DNA of 64,000 bases from Paenibacillus sp. MAHUQ-63 (lineage in GTDB: Bacteria; Bacillota; Bacilli; Paenibacillales; NBRC-103111). How positions within the stretch are numbered: the first letter of the stretch is position 1; every line of letters starts with the position of its first letter. The notes beneath the pieces are model-generated. The model saw nothing but the letters and a program-made list of their open reading frames with translations, was not told the origin of the DNA and ran no database searches. Shown here one piece after another: positions 29,055 to 38,312 of this stretch. Where the stretch lies: NCBI RefSeq assembly GCF_028765165.1, contig NZ_JARADB010000009.1:98791-162790 (forward strand), read 5' to 3'. The position numbers and the translations under genes were made by a program.

Positions 29055-29927
29055 TTACGGGGTCCTTGTGCGGAAATAAGACGGACTGCGGCCTGTGGCC
29101 GTTTTAAATGCACGGCTGAACGTATGAATATTCAAGAATCCGAGATGCTCGGCTATTTGGCTTAAGGGCATGGTTGAGAATTGGATCATATTTTTGGCTC
29201 TTTCCATACGAATGTGCTGATGATATTGGATCGGCGTCATGCGAAACATCTTCTTGAACAAATGGATGAGATAAAATTTGCTGACGTGGAACTGCTCGGT
29301 CAACTCGTCCAGCGTGACAGGTTGATTGACGTTCCGGTCGATATAGCTGCGGATTTCGGATAGAAATTCGACCTGTCCGTCCTTTCCCGTCAGACTGCTA
29401 TAGTATTGCTCCCTCAGCAGGAAGGCCAAGATATCCAGCATATTGCTTTTGAGACGCAGCTCGTAGTAGGGCGGCTTCGTTTCGTATTCACGGATCAGCT
29501 CGAACAGCACTCTCTCCAAGTAGGCGGGATCCCGGGGCCGGAAATGGTTCGGGATGAAATAGGGGTGCTCCGACAGCTGGTTGATCCGGAACCAGCCTTT
29601 TTCCTTATCGCTCATCTGGTCGAAGGCCTTGAAGGACACTGTTATTTCCTCGCAATTCGGAAGAACGTGTAGATCGAAATGGACGTGAGGCTGCCGAACG
29701 GCTTGCGGACCTGTCGATTGAATCGAGTGCCTTTGATTCGGTTTGAAAAAGAAAACGTCCCCGGGCCGCCCTTCGTACGTTTCCCCCTCCACCGTCACCA
29801 ATAAGTGCCCTTCCATGAGAAAAAGCATCTCATAATCCCAGATGACGCGCTCTTCGATCGTCCATGGCGTTTCGACCACACTGTCGAATGCAACGCGGAT
29901 ATAAGGTGAAACGTTAACCACATCCAT
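29055..29927 (-). CDS. AraC-family transcriptional regulator of the GH172/fructan locus
   Basis: The product has 290 residues. The N-terminal half is a cupin sensor (LFLMEGHLLVTVEGETYEGR, then PGDVFFFKPNQRHS). The C-terminal 100 residues hold two helix-turn-helix units (VTLDELTEQFHVSKFYLIHL and LSQIAEHLGFLNIHTFSRAF, with the usual FKxxTGxSPSYFR ending). The ATG at 29927 follows GAGGTGATGT. It is divergent from the GH172 gene with a 117-bp shared gap, so it most likely activates that gene on a carbohydrate signal. The sugar is not known. Confidence 0.85.
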   Translation of the reverse strand: MDVVNVSPYIRVAFDSVVETPWTIEERVIWDYEMLFLMEGHLLVTVEGETYEGRPGDVFFFKPNQRHSIQSTGPQAVRQPHVHFDLHVLPNCEEITVSFKAFDQMSDKEKGWFRINQLSEHPYFIPNHFRPRDPAYLERVLFELIREYETKPPYYELRLKSNMLDILAFLLREQYYSSLTGKDGQVEFLSEIRSYIDRNVNQPVTLDELTEQFHVSKFYLIHLFKKMFRMTPIQYHQHIRMERAKNMIQFSTMPLSQIAEHLGFLNIHTFSRAFKTATGRSPSYFRTRTP

Positions 29928-29948
29928 GACATCACCTCAGCAATATGT

Positions 29949-30002
29949 GGTAAGCAAGTCGGCAATCTATGCTAAAGAAATACAAGGGAAACCTAATATA
30001 AT
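29949..30002 (+). promoter_or_regulatory. Possible AraC-controlled promoter of the GH172 gene
   Basis: TATAAT at 29997-30002 lacks a -35 box at the right distance. In its place are two similar stretches, GGTAAGCAA (29949) and GCTAAAGAA (29971), about two helical turns apart. This is the usual layout for class II AraC activation, but the repeats are weak. Confidence 0.35.
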
Positions 30003-30044
30003 TAGATACATGAACCACAATAAATGATACATGAGGTGATGGAT

Positions 30045-31151
30045 ATGCTGCAACAGCACGGCTTAGGCAATGGTCTGGGAACGGCTCCTCTCGTAACTAA
30101 TGGACGTACGCGTTCGATTACGGCGGAGAATCCGACGGGGGCGAAAGGGCAGGGCGGTCAAGCCGCAAGCAACTTGGGCGCAGCCAGAAAAGGGCGTCCT
30201 TGCATCGATCTGAAACAAGGCGAGACGGCAACGCTTGCTCATATACAAGGGACAGGCATTATTCAGCATATGTGGATTACGGTTACGAATGAAACGGGCG
30301 GGAAAGGGCATGATTCGCGCTATGTCCTGCGGGATCTCGTTCTTCGAATGTATTGGGACGAAGAGGAGACGCCTTCCGTCGAGGTTCCGCTCGGGGACTT
30401 CTTTTGCAACGGGTTCGCCAGACGCAGCCTTGTTAATTCGTTACCGATTGCCGTCAACCCGACGGGCGGGATGAATTGTTACTTCCCGATGCCGTTTCGG
30501 ACCTCCGCCAAAATTACAGTTGAGAATCAGCATGCCCACGATATCGGCGGATTTTTCTATACATTCAACTATACGCTTGTTGACGAGCTGCCGGACAATG
30601 CGGCCTACTTCCACGCCCAATGGCGCAGAGAACGTCAGACGGAGCCCGGCAAGGACTACACGATTCTGGACAACGTTCAGGGTGCGGGACAATATGTCGG
30701 TACATACCTGGCCTGGGCCGCGCTGGAGCGCAATTGGTGGGGCGAGGGGGAGATCAAGTTTTATATGGACGGCGATGACGAGTGGCCGACCATCTGCGGG
30801 ACGGGAACGGAGGATTATGTAGGCGGCGCTTGGTGCTTCAGCAATTTGGAGACGAAGGAGCCGGAGAGCTACTCGACGCCATACTTGGGTTATACCTACT
30901 ACAAGGATACGACCCGGATTGACCCTTGGTACGGCCATCAAGTGCCGATGCACGGCATGTATCGCTGGCATCTGCCTGATCCGATCCGGTTCGAGCGCGA
31001 TCTGAAGGTGACCATCCAGCAGATCGGCCATGACCATGGGCAGCTGTTCGAACGTTCCGACGACGTTTCGTCAGTGGCTTATTGGTACCAGGCGGAGCCT
31101 CACGCCGATTTCCCCGTGCTGCTTCCGGTGAAGATGAGATGGCCCCGGTAA
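30045..31151 (+). CDS. GH172 (DUF2961) family glycosidase
   Basis: The product has 368 residues from the ATG at 30045, which has GAGGTG 8 bases upstream; two earlier in-frame ATGs lack a site. DUF2961 signatures are plain: SITAENPTGAKGQGG near residue 30, VPLGDFFCNGF near 117, and GTGTEDYVGGAWCF with Glu256, the expected catalytic acid/base. DUF2961 was renamed GH172 after a bifidobacterial member proved to be a difructose dianhydride I synthase/hydrolase; other members cleave alpha-arabinofuranosides. There is no signal peptide, so it is cytoplasmic. It stands at the head of a fructan locus and is divergent from an AraC regulator, which supports action on difructose anhydrides or alpha-linked fructosides. 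Confidence 0.8.
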   Translation: MLQQHGLGNGLGTAPLVTNGRTRSITAENPTGAKGQGGQAASNLGAARKGRPCIDLKQGETATLAHIQGTGIIQHMWITVTNETGGKGHDSRYVLRDLVLRMYWDEEETPSVEVPLGDFFCNGFARRSLVNSLPIAVNPTGGMNCYFPMPFRTSAKITVENQHAHDIGGFFYTFNYTLVDELPDNAAYFHAQWRRERQTEPGKDYTILDNVQGAGQYVGTYLAWAALERNWWGEGEIKFYMDGDDEWPTICGTGTEDYVGGAWCFSNLETKEPESYSTPYLGYTYYKDTTRIDPWYGHQVPMHGMYRWHLPDPIRFERDLKVTIQQIGHDHGQLFERSDDVSSVAYWYQAEPHADFPVLLPVKMRWPR

Positions 31152-31354
31152 AAAGAGGCGGTTGCCGTACGGGATCGGCAGGCTGGTTGTGATCCGAGAC
31201 CGGCCGCTGCCAACTTGGGACAAGGGCGATATTCGTGTACAATAAGCATGAGCATTTTGCAAGTTCAAAGCAGAGCAAATTGAATTTAATTGGATAGCCC
31301 CTTTGCTATGATGATGACAAGAACAACAATAGAGATTGAAAGGGGCATATTATT

Positions 31355-32704
31355 TTGAAAAAGCTGAGTCAAACAGTCGTAAGCGCTATCGTCATCGGCG
31401 GGCTGCTCGCCGGGTGTTCCGCACAGGATGGCAGCGGGAACACAGCCGCATCTTCTTCTTCATCGGCGCCTGCCGTTAAGAAAGAAGACAAAATCAAGCT
31501 GACGTTCTGGAGAAACTCCGGAAATGATACGGAGAACGCCGCCTATGATAAGCTCGTGGCATCCTTTATGGAGAAGTACCCGAACATTTCCGTAGAAATG
31601 ACACCTATCCCATACTCGGATTATGACACCAAACTCAGAGTTTCCATTGCTTCAGGCAGTCCGCCGGACATCATGGCGCTGGACGCTCCGACTGTAGGAT
31701 CTTATGCGAATGCAGGCGCACTCAAGCCGTTGACGGCGTATTTCAAGGCGGACGGCCATATGGAGGATATCCCCAAATCAACGCTGGCCACTTATACGTA
31801 CCAGAATGAAATCTACATGGCCCCGCTGACGGAATCGTCCATCGCCATGTTCTACAATAAGAAAATGTTCCAAGCGAAAGGCATCCCGCTGCCTTCCAGA
31901 AATCCGGACGAACCATGGACATGGGATCAAGTGCTTGATGCCGCAAAAAAAATCAATGACCCGGCCGGCGGCGTCTTCGGCATCGATCCGGCACAAGGCT
32001 TCGGCAACGCCGGGGGAACGGCGTACTTCAAATATCCGATCATTTGGCAGCTTGGCGGGGAAATCATGAGTCCCGACGGCACGACGGCCAAAGGCTATCT
32101 GGATTCGCCGCTAACGAAGAAAGCCATCCAGTTCTTCTCGGATTTGTACAACAAGGACAAAGTGTCCGCGCTGGAGTATCCGCCGGACCCGTTCCCGAAC
32201 GGCAAGCTGGGCATCACGATCGACGGCTCCTGGTCGCTCGCGAATCTCAAAGAGAAATTCCCGAACTTCAAGCTCGGCGAAGACTATGATATCGCTCCGC
32301 TGCCGAAAGGCACGGCGCAAGCGGTAGCGAACGGAAGCTGGGCGCTGGGCATATCGGCCAAAAGCCAATATCCGGACGAAGCGTGGAAATTCGTCAATTG
32401 GGTCACCGGTCATGAAGGGCAGACAACGTATGCCGGCATGACCAAAGATATTCCATCCCGCTACTCGGCGGCGAAGGATTTCCCGGAATTGAGCCAATAT
32501 CCGAAAAACATTTTCGTCATCCAGAATCAGAAATATGGCAGGCCGCGGCCGATAACACCGATTTTCCCGCAAATGGCGGATGCCGTGAACAAAATGTTCG
32601 AGGACGTTACCATCGGCAAACGGAATATCGACGCTTCCGTAGCCGAAGCGGTTGCGGCGATCGACAAGGCTTATGCCGATGTGAAAGCACAGCAGAAAAA
32701 GTAA
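31355..32704 (+). CDS. ABC sugar transporter substrate-binding lipoprotein (family 1)
   Basis: The product has 449 residues. A lipobox LLAGC ends the signal peptide near residue 21, followed by a Ser-rich tether. KIKLTFWRNSGNDTENAAYD and the later GITIDGSWSLANLKEKFPN are typical of family 1 solute-binding proteins for oligosaccharides. The start is TTG at 31355 with AAAGGGG 10 bases upstream; no better in-frame ATG exists nearby. It would deliver fructo-oligosaccharides or sucrose to the permeases at 38313 and 39248. A hairpin just after it probably keeps its level above that of the downstream kinase genes. No ABC ATPase is present in the window, so a shared MsmX-type ATPase is implied. Confidence 0.9.
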   Translation: MKKLSQTVVSAIVIGGLLAGCSAQDGSGNTAASSSSSAPAVKKEDKIKLTFWRNSGNDTENAAYDKLVASFMEKYPNISVEMTPIPYSDYDTKLRVSIASGSPPDIMALDAPTVGSYANAGALKPLTAYFKADGHMEDIPKSTLATYTYQNEIYMAPLTESSIAMFYNKKMFQAKGIPLPSRNPDEPWTWDQVLDAAKKINDPAGGVFGIDPAQGFGNAGGTAYFKYPIIWQLGGEIMSPDGTTAKGYLDSPLTKKAIQFFSDLYNKDKVSALEYPPDPFPNGKLGITIDGSWSLANLKEKFPNFKLGEDYDIAPLPKGTAQAVANGSWALGISAKSQYPDEAWKFVNWVTGHEGQTTYAGMTKDIPSRYSAAKDFPELSQYPKNIFVIQNQKYGRPRPITPIFPQMADAVNKMFEDVTIGKRNIDASVAEAVAAIDKAYADVKAQQKK

Positions 32705-32720
32705 GGCAATAACATAAGCT

Positions 32721-32750
32721 GAGACGAATCATTCCGATGATCGTCTCTTT
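32721..32750 (+). terminator. Hairpin terminator/attenuator between the binding protein and the kinase
   Basis: GAGACGA and TCGTCTC with inner ATCAT/ATGAT pairing, then TTTGT. The short T run suggests partial read-through. Confidence 0.55.
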
Positions 32751-32773
32751 GTCGTTAGGAAACGGGGGATCCT

Positions 32774-34558
32774 ATGTTTTTCTCATTGCGGAGCCGGCTG
32801 ATGGCTATTTTCTCGCTTCTGCTCATCCTTCCATTTGGGCTGCTAGCTTATATACTCAGCGAGGAAGCGGCGGCAACCATCGAGGCATCGACTCAGTCCA
32901 TGGCCGCACAGACGATCGAGCAGTTCGCCTCGCACGTCTTAACGCTCCTGACGCAGGTCGAGGATACCGGCAACCAGGTGGTCAGCTCGCGGATCACCCA
33001 GGAATGGCTGAGTCAGCACTTGAATCCGGACCTAACGGTTCAGGAGCGGGTGCTGGCCAAGATGAGGCTGCGCGAATACTTCTCCTCGTACGGGGTGAAC
33101 AATGCCAGCGGCATTTCCATCAGTGCGTTCACCGAGGATGCCGGAGGCGTATGGACGCAAGACCAAACCTACAGGAGCAGCGCTTGGTACCAAGCATTCG
33201 CGACCTCAGGCCGGCGCTGGACAACAGCCCATAAAGATCCGGATCAGCCCGACGATCTGATGAAGGCTCGAACAGTGAACGCTTTCCTTTTTCCTCTTGT
33301 TCAGCTGCAGTCGCTCCGCAATGCCGGTTTTATCAAAGTCAATTACCCTTCGACGCTGTTGAAGAGCGCAATTGAGAAAATCCGGTTCGGACATACAGGA
33401 CAAGTCGTTCTGTTGACGCAAGAAGGCCAGCCGGTTCTGGATCAAAATACGGCCGGGCACCGCGATCTGCTGGAGCGGGGGCTTGCACGGATCGACGCTC
33501 AGTTCCAGGCGGAGACCGGCGGAAGTTTTGCCATAGAAGACAATGGCGGAACGAACCTGTTATTTTTCCGTAAGCTGCCCGCACAGCATTGGATTATCGT
33601 CGGCACCGTTCCCGAAGGGGAGCTGTACGAGAAAATCACGCATATCCGGCAGACGATGATCGCCGTTTCGGCCGGGTTGCTCCTGCTTGCCATGTTCGCA
33701 GCCTTCTGGCTGTCTGCGGGCATTACGAGACCGCTGAGCAGTATGGGCAGAGCGATGAAATTCGTGCAGCGCGGCGAGTTCCATCAAGCTTTGCAGATCA
33801 TGCCGAAAGTCAGCGAAGGACACAGCGAGGTCGGCTATGTGACCGGGGTTTTCGAACAGATGACGCATCGGCTGCGGTATTTGATCGAAACGGAGTTCGA
33901 GACGAATTTGCGCCGGAAAAACGCCGAATACAAAGCGCTGCTGCTGCAGATCAACCCGCATTTCTATAATAATACGCTTGAAATTATAAGCGGCTTGGCG
34001 GCTATGAAGCGCGAGGATCTGGTGATGGATGCGACCGAGGCTCTGGGCAAAATGATGAGATATTCGCTTAACTTGAATAGCGATCTGGTGAAGGTGGCCG
34101 ACGAATTGGCTTACATTCGCGATTATTTGTTTATTCTTCATCTGCGCCATGAGGAGCGGCTGCAGGTGGTCATTCAGGAAGATCCCGCAGCGAAGGATCT
34201 TGTGATTGCAAAATTCCTCATTCAGCCGCTGGTGGAAAACGCCGTGAAGTATAGCCTGGAGAAGGAAGGCACCGCGCAGGTGTATCTGACGGCCTGCGTT
34301 GAGGGCGGCGAGCTGTTGATCCGCGTTAAGGATAACGGCATCGGCATGTCTCCCGAGCTGGTACGGGATCTGCAGACCGAACTCGAGGCGGGAGGCGATT
34401 CCGTGGCCATCCTTAGTACGGAAGGGCAGAGCATCGGGCTTCGCAACGTGCTGTCCCGCTGCCGCTTGCAGTATGGAGAGCAATTCCGGATAGATTTACA
34501 TTCCCAATTGGGCGAAGGAACGGAACTTATTCTGCACTTTCCGCTTATAAGGAGCTGA
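32774..34558 (+). CDS. YesM-like sensor histidine kinase
   Basis: The product has 594 residues. A transmembrane helix at about 9-30 and another at about 292-315 enclose an extracellular Cache-type sensor. HAMP follows (ITRPLSSMGRAMKFV). The phospho-acceptor region is LLLQINPHFYNNTLE with His near residue 395; the family norm is PHFLYNTL, so Leu-Tyr is altered to Tyr-Asn. ATP-binding boxes are VENAVKYSLEKEG, VKDNGIGMS and GQSIGLRNVL. It pairs with the regulator 8 bp downstream and, by position after a sugar-binding protein, should sense sugar availability and drive the fructan genes. Confidence 0.9.
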   Translation: MFFSLRSRLMAIFSLLLILPFGLLAYILSEEAAATIEASTQSMAAQTIEQFASHVLTLLTQVEDTGNQVVSSRITQEWLSQHLNPDLTVQERVLAKMRLREYFSSYGVNNASGISISAFTEDAGGVWTQDQTYRSSAWYQAFATSGRRWTTAHKDPDQPDDLMKARTVNAFLFPLVQLQSLRNAGFIKVNYPSTLLKSAIEKIRFGHTGQVVLLTQEGQPVLDQNTAGHRDLLERGLARIDAQFQAETGGSFAIEDNGGTNLLFFRKLPAQHWIIVGTVPEGELYEKITHIRQTMIAVSAGLLLLAMFAAFWLSAGITRPLSSMGRAMKFVQRGEFHQALQIMPKVSEGHSEVGYVTGVFEQMTHRLRYLIETEFETNLRRKNAEYKALLLQINPHFYNNTLEIISGLAAMKREDLVMDATEALGKMMRYSLNLNSDLVKVADELAYIRDYLFILHLRHEERLQVVIQEDPAAKDLVIAKFLIQPLVENAVKYSLEKEGTAQVYLTACVEGGELLIRVKDNGIGMSPELVRDLQTELEAGGDSVAILSTEGQSIGLRNVLSRCRLQYGEQFRIDLHSQLGEGTELILHFPLIRS

Positions 34559-34565
34559 CAACCAG

Positions 34566-36182
34566 ATGTACACCATTATGCTCATTGATGACGAAGTTGG
34601 CGTGCGTAACGGCATTAAAGCCAAAATCGATTGGGAGTCCGCGGGCTTCGTCATTGCCCAAGAGGCTTCCAATGGCGCGGAAGCGCTCCGCCTGCTTCAG
34701 GAGCATCCGCTGCCCGATGCCGTCATTACCGATGTCCGCATGCCGCAAATGGACGGCATCGCGTTCGTGAAAGCATGTAAGGAGAAGTATCCGGAGCTTC
34801 GCGTCGTCGTGCTTTCGGGCTACTCGGACTTTGAATATATGAAGGCGGCCATACAGTTCGGAGTCAAAGACTATTTGCTCAAGCCTGTCGGGCGCAGCGA
34901 AGTTATAGCGCTTCTGGGCAAGCTGTCCCTCGAGCTGGAGCAGGACCGCAACCGCCTGCGCGAGCTAGAGCAGGAGGAACTGAAAAATAATCAGCTGCTG
35001 TTATTGATGCAGGAGCAAGTGATTTGGCAGCTGGTGAAGGACGAGTGGTTCAGCATCGCTACGGTCAAAGAGCGCATGGAGCAGCTGCATCTGTCCGGCT
35101 TGGCCGTAGATGACCTGCGTGCACAGTTCGCGGCTGTGGAGATGCGTATCCCCCAAGGCAGGCTGGACGATTGGAGCGAGCGGAAAGATCTGCTGTATTT
35201 GGCCTTCCAGATGCTCTGCCGGGAGTATGCGGAGAAGCGGGAGCAGGTCTACCCTTTCGGCGCCAGCAGCCATCCGGCTATGATGCATTTCCTGATTCTG
35301 GTGAAGGACGCGGAGTCCCATGCCCGGTTGATGGATGATTTCGTCCGCGAATTGAAGCGAAATATTCAAAGGTATCTGCGTGTCGAGAGCGTAGTGGGCG
35401 TCGGCGAGCCTATCAGCGGACTGAGGCAGTTGAAGGATGGGTATGCATCCAGCATGCTGGCCTGGAGTCAAAGCACGGTCCACTCGGATAGGGCGGAGCC
35501 GAACCGGAGCGTGCTGGCCATGACGCACGCGTTCTCCCCGGAAGTGGAGCGGAAGCTGGTGCAGACGGTGGAAAATCTCGACATGCCGGCTTTTACGAAA
35601 CAGCTGCAGGCGATTTTCGCTGAGGATCGCGATACGCCGATGTTCGTCTTCACCTTTTTGACGCTGAGGATAATTCTGCTGTTTAATGCGATTGCCAAAA
35701 AGTTCGAACTCGGCGGCGCCTCGCTGCAGAGCTACCTCTGGAATTGCCAGATGACCGTAAGGGATTACTCGTCGCGGGAACAGGTGCTGGAGCAGCTGCA
35801 CGACATGGCGCAGCTCGTTATGAATGAGGTGCGCCGAACGCGGTTTTCCAGCGGCCAACAAATGATGGAGGCGATTCGCAACTATGTGGACGAGAACTAT
35901 TCTTACGAGCTCACGCTGGCTTCGCTGGCCGATATGTTTCATCTGAACGAGACGTATCTTTCCGGGTTGTTCAAGCAAAGCGCCGGTGTTACGTTCAGCG
36001 ACTACGTGACGAAGCTTCGGTTGAGCAAGGCGGTTCAGCTATTGAAAGAGAATGAGCTCAAGCTAACCGATATCGCTACGCTGGTCGGCTACTCCAGTTC
36101 GAGTTATTTCAGCACAGCGTTTAAAAAGCATTACGGTAAAGGCCCTAAGGAGTACCGTGAAGAACTACTAGGTAAAAATTGA
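34566..36182 (+). CDS. YesN-like response regulator with AraC DNA-binding domain
   Basis: The product has 538 residues. The receiver domain spans 1-125, with acidic pocket DDE near residue 9, phospho-acceptor Asp in PDAVITDVRMPQMDG near 56, and KDYLLKPVG Lys near 105. A long middle region of the YesN type follows. The last 100 residues are an AraC helix-turn-helix pair (LTLASLADMFHLNETYLSGL, then LTDIATLVGYSSSSYFSTAF). AAGGAGC precedes the ATG. It is co-transcribed with the kinase and likely activates the GH32/permease operon that starts after the terminator at 36250. Confidence 0.92.
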   Translation: MYTIMLIDDEVGVRNGIKAKIDWESAGFVIAQEASNGAEALRLLQEHPLPDAVITDVRMPQMDGIAFVKACKEKYPELRVVVLSGYSDFEYMKAAIQFGVKDYLLKPVGRSEVIALLGKLSLELEQDRNRLRELEQEELKNNQLLLLMQEQVIWQLVKDEWFSIATVKERMEQLHLSGLAVDDLRAQFAAVEMRIPQGRLDDWSERKDLLYLAFQMLCREYAEKREQVYPFGASSHPAMMHFLILVKDAESHARLMDDFVRELKRNIQRYLRVESVVGVGEPISGLRQLKDGYASSMLAWSQSTVHSDRAEPNRSVLAMTHAFSPEVERKLVQTVENLDMPAFTKQLQAIFAEDRDTPMFVFTFLTLRIILLFNAIAKKFELGGASLQSYLWNCQMTVRDYSSREQVLEQLHDMAQLVMNEVRRTRFSSGQQMMEAIRNYVDENYSYELTLASLADMFHLNETYLSGLFKQSAGVTFSDYVTKLRLSKAVQLLKENELKLTDIATLVGYSSSSYFSTAFKKHYGKGPKEYREELLGKN

Positions 36183-36249
36183 GCTTTGGGGCGCAGTGGC
36201 CTTGCGCCGGTGTTCTGCATCTGCGGCCTTGCTCCGCCCCGCGACATAT

Positions 36250-36286
36250 AACCCCACTACCACGTTTCCTGTGGTGCTGGGGTTTT
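36250..36286 (+). terminator. Terminator after the two-component genes
   Basis: AACCCCACTACCAC, loop GTTTCCT and GTGGTGCTGGGGTT, followed by TTTCTC. It separates the regulator operon from the GH32 operon. Confidence 0.75.
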
Positions 36287-36406
36287 TCTCATTTCCATGG
36301 CCAATGAAATTGAAAGGGAATTTCCGATGATTTTGAAATCTTTCGCCGCCGGTTCCCGGTACAATGACCATACGGTATAACCCGAACATTGTGCAGGAGG
36401 GGAAGT

Positions 36407-38287
36407 ATGCGAAAGACGATAAGCATGTTGGCTGCCGCCGTAGCTGCTGCCGCATTGCTGGGATGGGGGGGAGCGGCCATGATGCGAAGCGGTGGAACTT
36501 CAGCGGATTCCGAATCCGCAGGCTTAACGGACTCTGCTGCGCGAAGCGGCGCAACGGCATCTGCGTTATCAGCAGATCCTGACTACTATACGGAAACCTA
36601 CCGGCCGCAATATCATTTATCACCGGAATCCGGCAATATGAGCGATCCGAACGGAATGGTTTATTTCGATGGAGAGTACCACCAGTTCTATCAGAACAGC
36701 GGCCAGTGGGGACATGCGGTCAGCAAGGATCTTGTGCATTGGGAGCATCTTCCCGTCGCTCTGGCGCGCGATTCGCTCGGAGAGATTTGGTCCGGGAGCG
36801 CGGTGGTCGATGCCAAGGATTCCAGCGGATTCTTCGGAGGGAAAGCGGGATTGGTGGCCGTCTTTACCCACTTCAAAGCCGGCTTGCAGTCGCAGAGCCT
36901 TGCATACAGCTCCGATAAAGGAAGGACATGGACGAAATACGAAGGCAACCCGGTGATTCCGAATCCGGGCTTGAAAGATTTCCGCGATCCGAAAGTCATC
37001 TGGCACGCGCCGACGAAGTCGTGGGTAATGGTAGTCGCGGCCGATAACCGGGTGCGCTTCTATGTATCGCCCGATTTGAAGTCATGGACGATGACCGGCG
37101 AGTTCGGCAGCGACCAAGGCTCGCACGCGGCCGTATGGGAGTGCCCGGACTTGTTCGAGCTGCCGGTTGAAGGCTCCAAAGCGAAGAAATGGGTGCTGGC
37201 GGTCAGCATCGGCAACAACGGGGCGACGAAAGGATCCACGGCGCAGTACTTTGTCGGCTCGTTCGACGGCAAGACGTTCAAGAATGATAACAAGCCGTCC
37301 GACGTGCTTTGGACGGATTATGGCAAAGATTTCTATGCGGCGGTGTCCTACTCGGACATTCCAGCCAAAGACGGACGCCGCATCTGGCTCGGCTGGATGT
37401 CCAACTGGCGATATCCGTTCGCGATGCCGACCGGTGCGTGGAAGGGCAGCATGTCCATCCCGCGGGAGCTGAGGCTAAGGGACGTCCCCGGCCAAGGACT
37501 GCGGCTCGTACAGCTGCCGGTCATAGAGCTGGAGCGGCTGCGCGGCAAGGAGATCGCGCTGGGGCCGCAAACGGTGGCCCCAGGAAGCAATCCGTTTGCC
37601 GACATCAAGGGAACGTCCTACGAGCTCGTGGCGGAGCTGGGCGTCAAGCCGGGAGCCAAGCTGGCGTTGGAGCTTCGCAAAGGTCCCGGCCAAGGGACGA
37701 CGGTCAGCTATAATGCGGCTTCGGGGCAGCTCGCCGTAGACCGTACGCGTTCAGGAGCCGCTTCGTTCGAGAAAGGCTTCGCCGAGATCATGACGGCGCC
37801 CGTCGCCCTGAAGAACGGCAAGCTGAAGCTGAGATTGTATGTCGATGAATCCAGCCTAGAAGTGTTCGCGAATGACGGCGAAGCTGTCGTTACCTCGCTC
37901 ATCTTCCCGGACCCTACCAGCAGCGAACTTATGCTGACAGCTGCAGGAGAAGGCGTCTCGCTGGAGAGCGCGCACTTCTACCCGCTGAGGACCGTCTGGC
38001 GTCAAGAGGATACAGCTGCCGGCAAGCCGCTGCGGGTCGTGCTGAACAAGAGCTCTCTGGACGTGCCGGTTAACGGGAGCGAGCAAGTCCGCTCTTTAGT
38101 AGTGCCGTACAATGCTGCGCAGGATCTAAGGTGGCAATCCAGCGACAATTCGGTAGCGTCAGTTGCGGCCGTATCCGGCGGAGCCATCGTCAAAGGCCTA
38201 CAGGCCGGGCAAGCGGAGATCAAAGCGATTAGCGAAGACGGCAGCGCGGTTTCCACCCTTCGAGTTTTCGTATATGGAGATAACTAA
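36407..38287 (+). CDS. Secreted GH32 fructanase (levanase/inulinase-like) with Big2 domain
   Basis: The product has 626 residues. The ATG at 36407 has GGAGGGG 6 bases before it; an earlier GTG has none. A hydrophobic N-terminus (MLAAAVAAAALLGWGGAAM) is an export signal or anchor. The GH32 five-blade propeller has the nucleophile in NMSDPNGM (Asp; the usual WMNDPNG has Trp-Met-Asn replaced by Asn-Met-Ser), the transition-state Asp in FRDPKV, and the acid/base Glu in WECPDLFEL. A C-terminal beta-sandwich ends near 535. Residues about 545-626 form a Big2 Ig-like domain (LRWQSSDNSVASV). It should cut fructans outside the cell. It heads a five-gene operon. Confidence 0.9.
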   Translation: MRKTISMLAAAVAAAALLGWGGAAMMRSGGTSADSESAGLTDSAARSGATASALSADPDYYTETYRPQYHLSPESGNMSDPNGMVYFDGEYHQFYQNSGQWGHAVSKDLVHWEHLPVALARDSLGEIWSGSAVVDAKDSSGFFGGKAGLVAVFTHFKAGLQSQSLAYSSDKGRTWTKYEGNPVIPNPGLKDFRDPKVIWHAPTKSWVMVVAADNRVRFYVSPDLKSWTMTGEFGSDQGSHAAVWECPDLFELPVEGSKAKKWVLAVSIGNNGATKGSTAQYFVGSFDGKTFKNDNKPSDVLWTDYGKDFYAAVSYSDIPAKDGRRIWLGWMSNWRYPFAMPTGAWKGSMSIPRELRLRDVPGQGLRLVQLPVIELERLRGKEIALGPQTVAPGSNPFADIKGTSYELVAELGVKPGAKLALELRKGPGQGTTVSYNAASGQLAVDRTRSGAASFEKGFAEIMTAPVALKNGKLKLRLYVDESSLEVFANDGEAVVTSLIFPDPTSSELMLTAAGEGVSLESAHFYPLRTVWRQEDTAAGKPLRVVLNKSSLDVPVNGSEQVRSLVVPYNAAQDLRWQSSDNSVASVAAVSGGAIVKGLQAGQAEIKAISEDGSAVSTLRVFVYGDN

Positions 38288-38312
38288 TTTTACATGAATG
38301 GAGAGAAGAACC

